Below, in pieces: positions 15,126 to 22,991 of a DNA stretch of 40,070 nt. Under the pieces are notes generated by a model, which had not been told where the DNA came from, did not search any database, and saw only the letters and a program-made list of their open reading frames with translations. Positions within the stretch are counted from its first letter, which is position 1. Each line of letters starts with the position of its first letter. Source of the stretch: JAGXFP01 sp046484585. Its GTDB lineage: Bacteria; Desulfobacterota; Desulfobulbia; Desulfobulbales; JAGXFP01. The stretch is from assembly GCA_046484585.1 (NCBI GenBank), contig JAWOIQ010000162.1, forward strand, positions 1 to 40,070. Direction: 5' to 3'. Both the position numbers and the translations under genes were made by a program.

Positions 15126-16775
15126 ATGGCAGATACAAAAATTGAGCAAATGAGCGTTAGCGTGGCCAAGGATCCGTCCTTGATGACCGGCGCCATCCCC
15201 AAGAAGGACTGGATGGACGTGCCGGCAGTGTTTAAACCCGGCAACTACTGCTATCCCGGCAAGAAGGATATCGTCGAGTATCTCGACAAGAACCTGCCCG
15301 GGAATCTCTTCGGCGAGCCGCGTGAATGGAAGGTTGAGGATGATGACTGGAAGCTTCCCGAGAACTGGAAGGAGATCATCATCCAGGGCATGAAGGAGCG
15401 TCTCGATAAGTTCCGGTCTTTCAAAATATTCATGGACTGCTGCGTGCGCTGCGGGGCCTGCGCTGATAAGTGCCACTTCTTCCTGGGCACCGGCGACCCC
15501 AAAAACATGCCGGTCCTGCGGGCGGAGCTGTTGCGCTCCGTCTACCGGAACGAGTTTTCCAAGGCCAGCAAGATCCTGGGCCGCCTGGCCGGAGCCCGGG
15601 AGATGACCTTCGGGGTCCTGAAAGAGTGGTTCATGTACTTCTACCAGTGTACCGAGTGCCGGCGCTGTTCGGTATTCTGCCCCTACGGGATCGACACGGC
15701 CGAGATCACCATGATGGCCCGGGAGCTTCTCCATCTGGTCGGGGTCAACACCAACTGGATCCTGGAGCCGGCCAGCAACTCCAACCGGACCGGCAATCAT
15801 CTGGGCCTGCAGCCCCATACCTTCGCCCAGAACGCCGAGTTCCTTCTCGATGACATCGAGGAGGCCACCGGAGTCAAGCTGAACAATCTCACCTTCAACC
15901 GCAAGGGAGCCGAGGTCCTGTTCATCATTCCTTCCGCCGACGTTTTCGCCGAACCGGGGATCTATACCTTCATGGGTTATCTGCTCCTCTTCGAGCATAT
16001 CGGTCTCGATTACACGATCAGCACCTACGCCTCCGAAGGCGGCAACTTCGGCTCCTTCACCAACAACGAGCTGATGAAGAAGCTGAACGGCAAGATGTAC
16101 GCCGAGGCCAAGCGGCTCGGGGTCAAATGGATCCTGGGCGGCGAGTGCGGCCACATGTGGCGGGTCGTCCACCAGTACATGGACACCATGAACGGTCCGG
16201 CCGACTTCATGGAGGTGCCGAAATCGCCGATCACCGGCACGGTGTTCGAAAACGCCGCTTCTTCGAAGATGGTCCATATCAGCGAGTTCACCGCCGATCT
16301 GATCAAGCATGGCAAACTGAAAATCGATAAATCCCGCAACGATCACCGGATCGTTACCTTCCATGATTCCTGCAACCCGGCCCGGGGCATGGGGCTGCTC
16401 GATGAACCGCGTTATATCATCGAGAATGTCTGCAACTCTTTCCACGAGATGCCGGAAAACACGATCCGCGAGCAGACTTTCTGCTGCGGCAGCGGCACCG
16501 GTCTCAACACCGGGGAAATTATGGATCTCAGAATGCGGGCCGGCCTGCCGAGGGCTAACGCGGTCAAACATGTCCATGACAAACATGGGGTCAACATGCT
16601 GTCCTGTGTCTGCGCCATCGACAGGGCGACCCTGACCTCTCTGATGGAATACTGGAATCCGGGCGTCGAGGTGTGTGGCATTTCCGAGCTGGTCGGGAAT
16701 GCCCTGATTATGGATGGTGAAAAAGAGAGGGATTCCGGCCTCCGGTTTGAACCTCTTGCTGGAATGGAGGGGTGA
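15126..16775 (+). CDS. dsrK: DsrK, HdrD-like iron-sulfur catalytic subunit
   Basis: 549 residues, cytosolic face of the complex; reduces the DsrC trisulfide/disulfide. Two [4Fe-4S] ferredoxin motifs are visible: Cys106-x2-Cys109-x2-Cys112-x3-Cys116 and Cys175-x2-Cys178-x2-Cys181-x3-Cys185. Two CCG-type domains follow, with GGECGHMWR and TFCCGSGTG holding the ligands of the noncubane cluster seen in heterodisulfide reductase. Length agrees with DsrK. Its end overlaps the region of the dsrJ ribosome-binding site, so translation is coupled. Confidence 0.95.
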   Translation: MADTKIEQMSVSVAKDPSLMTGAIPKKDWMDVPAVFKPGNYCYPGKKDIVEYLDKNLPGNLFGEPREWKVEDDDWKLPENWKEIIIQGMKERLDKFRSFKIFMDCCVRCGACADKCHFFLGTGDPKNMPVLRAELLRSVYRNEFSKASKILGRLAGAREMTFGVLKEWFMYFYQCTECRRCSVFCPYGIDTAEITMMARELLHLVGVNTNWILEPASNSNRTGNHLGLQPHTFAQNAEFLLDDIEEATGVKLNNLTFNRKGAEVLFIIPSADVFAEPGIYTFMGYLLLFEHIGLDYTISTYASEGGNFGSFTNNELMKKLNGKMYAEAKRLGVKWILGGECGHMWRVVHQYMDTMNGPADFMEVPKSPITGTVFENAASSKMVHISEFTADLIKHGKLKIDKSRNDHRIVTFHDSCNPARGMGLLDEPRYIIENVCNSFHEMPENTIREQTFCCGSGTGLNTGEIMDLRMRAGLPRANAVKHVHDKHGVNMLSCVCAIDRATLTSLMEYWNPGVEVCGISELVGNALIMDGEKERDSGLRFEPLAGMEG

Positions 16776-16780
16776 TCGCG

Positions 16781-17164
16781 ATGTACGACACAGGAAAAAT
16801 CATACCCGGTTTGCTCGTCTTTGTTGGCTTGGTCACTTTCCCGGTCTGGTACGCTTTCGGCACCGACGCCGGTCAGCCGCCCAACCCGGAGAAACCGACC
16901 AAGGCGCGGCAATGCGTTGCGGCTACAGATTACATGCGGACTTCCCACATGGTGCTGCTCGACGACTGGCGCGACAACGTCGTTCGCGAGGGCGGCGACC
17001 GCCGCGCCAAAACCGCAGACGGCACCGAATATGTCAGGAGCCTGCAGAATGGTTGTATGAACTGTCACACCAGCAAGCAGAAGTTCTGTGATGAGTGTCA
17101 TACCTATGTAGCCGTTAAACCTTACTGCTGGGACTGCCACATCCAGCCTAAGGAGGCCAACTAA
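16781..17164 (+). CDS. dsrJ: DsrJ, triheme periplasmic cytochrome c
   Basis: 127 residues from the ATG at 16781, preferred to the GTG at 16772 because GGAGGGG stands 8 bases before it. An uncleaved signal anchor (residues 7-26) precedes three CxxCH heme sites: Cys92-His96, Cys103-His107 and Cys116-His120. Cys45 in RQCVAATDYMRTSH probably corresponds to the unusual Cys heme ligand known for DsrJ. Its stop overlaps the dsrO start by one base (TAATG). Confidence 0.94.
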   Translation: MYDTGKIIPGLLVFVGLVTFPVWYAFGTDAGQPPNPEKPTKARQCVAATDYMRTSHMVLLDDWRDNVVREGGDRRAKTADGTEYVRSLQNGCMNCHTSKQKFCDECHTYVAVKPYCWDCHIQPKEAN

Positions 17165-18006
17165 TGGATAACAGCAGAAGAAAATTTCTTAAAATAGCCG
17201 GTTTGTCGGCGATTGCCGGAATCGGAGCGCCGTCCGCCTTCAGCGGGCTGCTTAAGGGCGAGGCCCTGGCCAGCGCCCCCGCCCCTGACGAAAATGTTCT
17301 GAAGGGTGAGGTTGGCAAGCGTTACGGCATCGTGATCGACGTCCGCAAGTTCGCCGAGGACAAGGCCCTGGCCCAGCGCTGCATCGACGTCTGTCACTCG
17401 ATCCATAACGTCCCCGATTACGGTCTCAACAAGGACGGCAGTAAGAATAGAAAGGACGAGATCAAGTGGCTCTGGACTGACGGCTTCGAGAATGTTTTCC
17501 CGGACCACAGTCATTACAAGAAGAACGCGGATCTCCATGAGATGCCGATTCTCGCTCTCTGTAATCATTGCGACAACCCTCCCTGCGTCCGGGCCTGCCC
17601 GACCAAGGCCACCTTCAAGAATCCCGACGGTATTGTGTTGATGGATTTTCATCGCTGCATCGGCTGCCGGTTCTGCATGGCGGCCTGTCCGTACGGGGCC
17701 AGGAGCTTCAACTGGAGAAGCCCCCGGGAACTGAATCCCGACGGCAGCTATAAGCATATCAAGAACTTCAATGCCGAATTTCCGACCAGGATGCGCGGCG
17801 TCGTCGAAAAATGCAACCTCTGCGCGGAACGGCTGGCGATCGGCAAGATTCCGGCCTGCGTCGAGGAGGCCAGAGGCGCCAATGCCATGGTCTTCGGCGA
17901 TCTCAACAATCCCAACTCCAGGATCTCGAGGGTATTGAATAGTAAATTTACAATTCAGCGAAAACCGGCGCTTGGCACCAACCCGTCGATTTTCTACATT
18001 ATATGA
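17164..18006 (+). CDS. dsrO: DsrO, periplasmic iron-sulfur protein
   Basis: 280 residues with a twin-arginine signal (SRRKFLK at 4-10), so exported folded by Tat. Ferredoxin-like ligand sets follow: a CxxC pair near 73-77, Cys133-x2-Cys136-x4-Cys141-x3-Cys145, Cys165-x2-Cys168-x2-Cys171-x3-Cys175, and CNLCAERLAIGKIPAC. This is the usual DsrO layout and it passes electrons between DsrJ and DsrP on the periplasmic side. One-base overlap with dsrJ; 11 bases to dsrP. Confidence 0.95.
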   Translation: MDNSRRKFLKIAGLSAIAGIGAPSAFSGLLKGEALASAPAPDENVLKGEVGKRYGIVIDVRKFAEDKALAQRCIDVCHSIHNVPDYGLNKDGSKNRKDEIKWLWTDGFENVFPDHSHYKKNADLHEMPILALCNHCDNPPCVRACPTKATFKNPDGIVLMDFHRCIGCRFCMAACPYGARSFNWRSPRELNPDGSYKHIKNFNAEFPTRMRGVVEKCNLCAERLAIGKIPACVEEARGANAMVFGDLNNPNSRISRVLNSKFTIQRKPALGTNPSIFYII

Positions 18007-18017
18007 GGTGAAAAGTC

Positions 18018-19190
<1,173 letters not shown>

Positions 19191-19258
19191 GCCGCTCCGC
19201 CGCGGAATAACGTAACCGATCACGGGGTATGCCGCTTAGGACTGGCCAATCTCCCAGA

Positions 19259-19410
19259 CCGTTCACCGGGACGGTCGCCAAAGTACCAAAAACCGCCGGA
19301 CTGGAACTGTTCAGCAGTGGTGCAGATTTGGACAAGCGGACCGGCTCCGCGTACCTCGTGTACGTAAGCCGGGTCGATCGTCCGAAGATGTGGTGCTGCT
19401 GAATGGTTAC
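19259..19410 (-). repeat. long hairpin repeat, copy B (inverted relative to 9404-9554)
   Basis: About 150 bp, roughly 90% identical to the reverse complement of 9404-9554. With copy A it brackets hisA, recD2 and the dsr operon in opposite orientation. Confidence 0.85.
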
Positions 19411-19418
19411 TGAAGATC

Positions 19419-19454
19419 AAGCAAGCTTCCCCTGGCGGGAAGCTTGCTTTTTTT
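19419..19454 (+). terminator. Rho-independent terminator after the dsr operon
   Basis: AAGCAAGCTTCCC pairs perfectly with GGGAAGCTTGCTT over a 5-base loop, followed by a T run. Confidence 0.92.
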
Positions 19455-19474
19455 ATGGGCGGGCGGTAAGAAGA

Positions 19475-19635
19475 TAACTCAACTTCCTGAGTTTGGTTAA
19501 TCTCCCGATAATAAAGGGGTTTTGGCGATTTTCCGTGCCGGTGTTCCACAAGAAGCCGGAAGCCAGGAGTCAGAATCCAAGGGAAAAGCTTTAAAATCAC
19601 TCATTCCGGCTCCTGGCTCCTGGCTTCTAGCTTCT
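19475..19635 (+). repeat. left long inverted repeat of the cysK-cysS locus
   Basis: About 160 bases, from TAACTCAACTTCCTGAG to CTTCTAGCTTCT, matching the reverse complement of 22090-22277 at around 90%. The inner end is a GGCTCCTGGCTTC simple repeat. It lies about 95 bases before the fusion gene. Confidence 0.88.
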
Positions 19636-19728
19636 CATCATGGTATGCCACTATGACTCAAGATTCGTTTTATGACAGCAAACCAAATACCATAAGACAA
19701 GTCAGAAAGTTAAGAAGATAAGGAAATT

Positions 19729-22062
19729 ATGATTGATAAATTCACCAATATACTGGCCCTGATCGGTAATACCCCGCTGGTTTCGATCCGGCGCCTGAAT
19801 CCTTTCAAAGAGGTGACGATTCTCGCCAAGCTGGAATCTTTCAATCCCGGCGGCTCGATCAAGGATCGCATCGCCTTGAACATGATTGAGGACGCCGAAG
19901 CGAGCGGGGAGCTGACCCCGGACCGCATCGTCCTTGAGGCGACCAGCGGCAATACCGGCATCGGCCTGGCCATGGTTTGCGCGGTCAAGGGCTACCGCTG
20001 CCAGCTGGTGATGCCCGAATCGGCCAGTATCGAGCGGCGCAAGATCATGATTGCCTACGGCGCTGAAATTCTACTGACTCCGGCCAGGCGCGCCACCGAC
20101 GGCGCCATCGAGCAGGCCTATACCATGGCCCGGGAGCACCCCGCCCGCTATTTCCTCACCGACCAGTTCAATAACGCGTCCAACTGGCAGACCCATTACA
20201 AGTTTACCGGCCCGGAGATCTGGGCCCAGACCGGGGGCAAGGTCACCGATGTTATCGCCACCCTCGGCACCACCGGTACGGCCATGGGGCTCTGCCGCTA
20301 TTTTGCCGAGCAGCATCCCGAGGTCAGGGTCACCGCCATGGAGCCCTTTCTGGACCATAAGCTCCAGGGCCTCAAGAATATGAAGGAGTCCTACGTTCCG
20401 GGCATTTTCGAACGGAGCGCCCCCCATCAGATTATCAATATCCCCGACGAGGAGGCCTTCGTAAAGGCCCGGCAGCTAGCCGAGCAGGAGGGGATCTTCG
20501 TCGGGATGAGCTCCGGGGCGGCAATGTGCGCCGCCTTGACCACCGCCGGCCAGATCGGCAAAGGGCTCATTGTCGTGATCTTTCCGGACGGCGGCGAAAA
20601 ATATCTTTCCACCACCCTCTACGGCCTTGAGGAATCCCGGTCCGAAGCGGAGCCCGTTTCGCAATTGCGTTTTTACAATACCCTTTCGAAACGCAAGGAG
20701 GTTTTCAAACCGATCAACAGTGACGAGGTCACCTTCTACACCTGCGGGCCCACCGCCCATGAGCCCGCCACTATGAGCCATTGCCGGCGTTTTATTCATT
20801 CGGATCTGGTCAACCGGGTCCTGGGCCATCGGGGCTATCGGGTCAAGTTTTACATGAATTTTACCGACCTGGACGACAACACGATAAGGGGGGCGGCGGA
20901 GAACCACCAGTCGGTCCGGGATTTTACGGCGAGGTATGTCGATCAGTTCAAGGAGGATATAAAATCTCTCGGAGTGCTTAAGGCGGCGGGCTACCCTCAG
21001 GCTTCCGAGCATGTTTCCCGGATGATCGATATGGCCCGGCAGCTGGTCGAGAAGGGTTTCGCCTACGAGAAGCACGGCTCGATCTATTTCGATATCTCCA
21101 AGTTTTCCAGATACGGCCGGCTGTCGGGCATCGATCTCGCCAAGATCCAGTCCGGCAAGACCGTCGATCTCGATAATTATGAGAAGGACAGCCCGGTCGA
21201 TTTCACCCTGCTCAAGCGCTCGACCCTCACCGAATTGAAAAGCGGCATTTTCTTTGATACCGAATGGGGCAAGATGCGGCCCGGCTGGCACATCGAGTGC
21301 GCCGCCATGTCGTGCCACTTCCTCGGCGACACCATCGATATCCATTCCAGCAGCCGCGATCTGATGTTCCCCCATCACGAAAATGAGATCGCCATCGCCG
21401 AGGCCCTGAGCGGCAAACCCCTGGCCAATTACTGGCTGCACAGCGAACTCTTTCTGGTTGACGGCAAAAAGATGAGCCGGGAGGGGGGCAGCCTCCTGAC
21501 CCTCAGGGAGCTGCTCGCCAAGGGCTATTCACCCCGGCAAATTCGCTACTACCTGCTGCGGACCCATTACCGCAAGCCGATCAATTTTTCCTTTAAAAGG
21601 TTCGACGCGGCCCTGGCGGGTCTCAAACGGCTGGATGAGTTCTGCTCCAAGCTCTTGTGCCTGCCGCCGGGGTTGCCCCATCCCGAGGTCGCCACCTACC
21701 TGACCGGGATGGAGGAGGTCTTCTTCGCGGCCCTTGATGACGATCTCAACGTCTCGAAGGCCTTCGGGGCGTTATTCGATTTCGTCAAGAAGGTCAATCC
21801 CATCCTCAGCGCGGGCAATCTGGATCGGGAGCAGAAAGAGTATATTCTCGAAACCCTGCGGCGGATGAATTCGATCTTAAACCTCCTCAAGCTCGACCGC
21901 TGTCCCCTGGCGCCGGAGATCGATAAGCTGATCCGGGATCGGGAGGATGCCAGGCGCAGCGGCGACTGGGCGAAGGCGGACGGAGTCAGGCGGGAACTGG
22001 CCGACCAGGGCATCGAGGTGATCGATACCGCCAAGGGCACGGTCTGGAAAGAAAAGAAATGA
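19729..22062 (+). CDS. cysK-cysS: cysteine synthase-cysteinyl-tRNA synthetase fusion with altered class I motifs
   Basis: 777 residues. Residues 1-300 are a CysK/CBS-type PLP enzyme that makes cysteine from O-acetylserine and sulfide: PLP lysine Lys45 in NPGGSIKDR, TSGNTG at 72-77, GTTGTAMG near 180. Residues 313-777 align with full-length CysRS, from RFYNTLSKRKEVFKPI to the C-terminal DWAKADGVRRELADQGI. The zinc ligands are kept (Cys339, Cys524, His549, Glu553). However, the HIGH motif reads TMSH (348-351), DIHGGG reads DIHSSS, and KMSKS reads KMSRE (581-585). So it may be a variant tRNA ligase or a cysteine-activating enzyme with another acceptor. A fusion could channel new cysteine to activation. 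Flanked by long inverted repeats. Confidence 0.9.
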   Translation: MIDKFTNILALIGNTPLVSIRRLNPFKEVTILAKLESFNPGGSIKDRIALNMIEDAEASGELTPDRIVLEATSGNTGIGLAMVCAVKGYRCQLVMPESASIERRKIMIAYGAEILLTPARRATDGAIEQAYTMAREHPARYFLTDQFNNASNWQTHYKFTGPEIWAQTGGKVTDVIATLGTTGTAMGLCRYFAEQHPEVRVTAMEPFLDHKLQGLKNMKESYVPGIFERSAPHQIINIPDEEAFVKARQLAEQEGIFVGMSSGAAMCAALTTAGQIGKGLIVVIFPDGGEKYLSTTLYGLEESRSEAEPVSQLRFYNTLSKRKEVFKPINSDEVTFYTCGPTAHEPATMSHCRRFIHSDLVNRVLGHRGYRVKFYMNFTDLDDNTIRGAAENHQSVRDFTARYVDQFKEDIKSLGVLKAAGYPQASEHVSRMIDMARQLVEKGFAYEKHGSIYFDISKFSRYGRLSGIDLAKIQSGKTVDLDNYEKDSPVDFTLLKRSTLTELKSGIFFDTEWGKMRPGWHIECAAMSCHFLGDTIDIHSSSRDLMFPHHENEIAIAEALSGKPLANYWLHSELFLVDGKKMSREGGSLLTLRELLAKGYSPRQIRYYLLRTHYRKPINFSFKRFDAALAGLKRLDEFCSKLLCLPPGLPHPEVATYLTGMEEVFFAALDDDLNVSKAFGALFDFVKKVNPILSAGNLDREQKEYILETLRRMNSILNLLKLDRCPLAPEIDKLIRDREDARRSGDWAKADGVRRELADQGIEVIDTAKGTVWKEKK

Positions 22063-22089
22063 AGCGGTTGAAAAGTTGGTGGTTTTAAA

Positions 22090-22277
22090 GGAGCCAGGAG
22101 CCGGAAGCCAGAAGCCGGAAGCCAGAAGCCAGAAGCCAGGAGCCGGAATGACTGATTTTAAAGCTTTTCTCTTGGATTCTGACTCCTGACTTCTGGATTC
22201 TTGTGGAACACCGGCACGAAAAATCGCCATAACCCCTTTATTATCGGGAGATTAACCAATCTCAGAAAGTTGAGTTA
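22090..22277 (-). repeat. right long inverted repeat of the cysK-cysS locus
   Basis: Starts 28 bases after the fusion-gene stop with a GGAGCCAGAAGCC tandem simple repeat (22090-22146), then unique sequence matching 19475-19600 in reverse complement. The simple-repeat part is longer here than in the left copy. Confidence 0.88.
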
Positions 22278-22380
22278 CAGGATATTTCAAACCCATCTCT
22301 CGTGGCACAATGTCCCCTGTCCAGGCTGAATGGGTCTATATCGACTGATAGTAACTTTTGTTAACTTCCTTTTTATTATC

Positions 22381-22413
22381 AAAGGCCGCAATCCGCGCAG
22401 GGATTTCGGCCTT
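22381..22413 (+). terminator. hairpin downstream of the fusion gene
   Basis: AAGGCCGCAAT pairs with ATTTCGGCCTT (one mismatch) followed by a short T-rich tail. It lies 300 bases past the gene, beyond the inverted repeat, so it is only a possible terminator. Confidence 0.45.
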
Positions 22414-22448
22414 TTCGCATTTCCGCGGGCCAATATCGAAAATAATGA

Positions 22449-22633
22449 GTTCGCCAAAAGTCGAAAAAAGCTGTCATTTCGAACGCATGTGAGAAATCTT
22501 GTTCTTTACACCCACAGGGCATAAGTTTCGTACGAGCAGACAAGCTGCTTAACTCAGCTTTAATAAATTAGGACTATTAAGATTTCTCCCGGTGGTCGAA
22601 ATGACATTATGGCAATTCCGACTTTTTGCGAAC
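22449..22633. repeat. MITE-like hairpin element with a nested shorter repeat
   Basis: Left end GTTCGCCAAAAGTCG (22449-22463) faces CGACTTTTTGCGAAC (22619-22633). Inside, GTCATTTCGAACGCATGTGA (near 22472) faces its counterpart GGTCGAAATGAC, and GAGAAATCTT faces AAGATTTCTC, so the element is a long hairpin. Its tip carries a copy (22510-22560, inverted) of the short element also at 9725 and 28346. The GTCATTTCGAACG type of hairpin is widespread in bacteria. Confidence 0.8.
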
Positions 22634-22991
22634 TTGTCAAAAATGAGGGGGGATTTTTTCTTGCAATCGGTTCTCGATAAATCATAGGATTTTAAGAAGA
22701 GTCATCGGATAACTGAACCGCACGTTCCACCAGAACCACCAACTAAACCATCGGAAAGCAGTGGAAAAACAAGGGGTAGAAAGCTTTTCTCCCGGTAATG
22801 ACTTTCGTTGTCTCTACCTGACAAGTCAAAAGACCCAACCGGCAAGCCCCTTCGAGAATGGTAAGGTAGAACGGCGGCATCATCGATTCAAGAGGGCTGT
22901 GGATCGGGCGCTTATGCTTCGCAAAAATCCCTGATGGGCGGCGAGCATCGCTTTGAACAACTGGCCGTCCAATAAACTGGAGCAAGAGCCC
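22634..22991. other. intergenic region before the protease gene
   Basis: About 360 bases. I see no gene, repeat or clear promoter here, although the upstream region of the protease must lie in it. Confidence 0.35.

Noticed and set aside
14610..16586. 658-codon open frame opposite dsrM-dsrK
   Set aside because: Same reason: antisense shadow of certain genes.
22090..22146. Possible CRISPR array from the GAAGCCAGAAGCC repeats
   Set aside because: Units are 7-13 bases, with no spacers and no cas genes; it is a simple-sequence repeat.
22330..22524. 64-codon ORF running into the hairpin element
   Set aside because: Ends within repeat DNA and shows no protein-like pattern.
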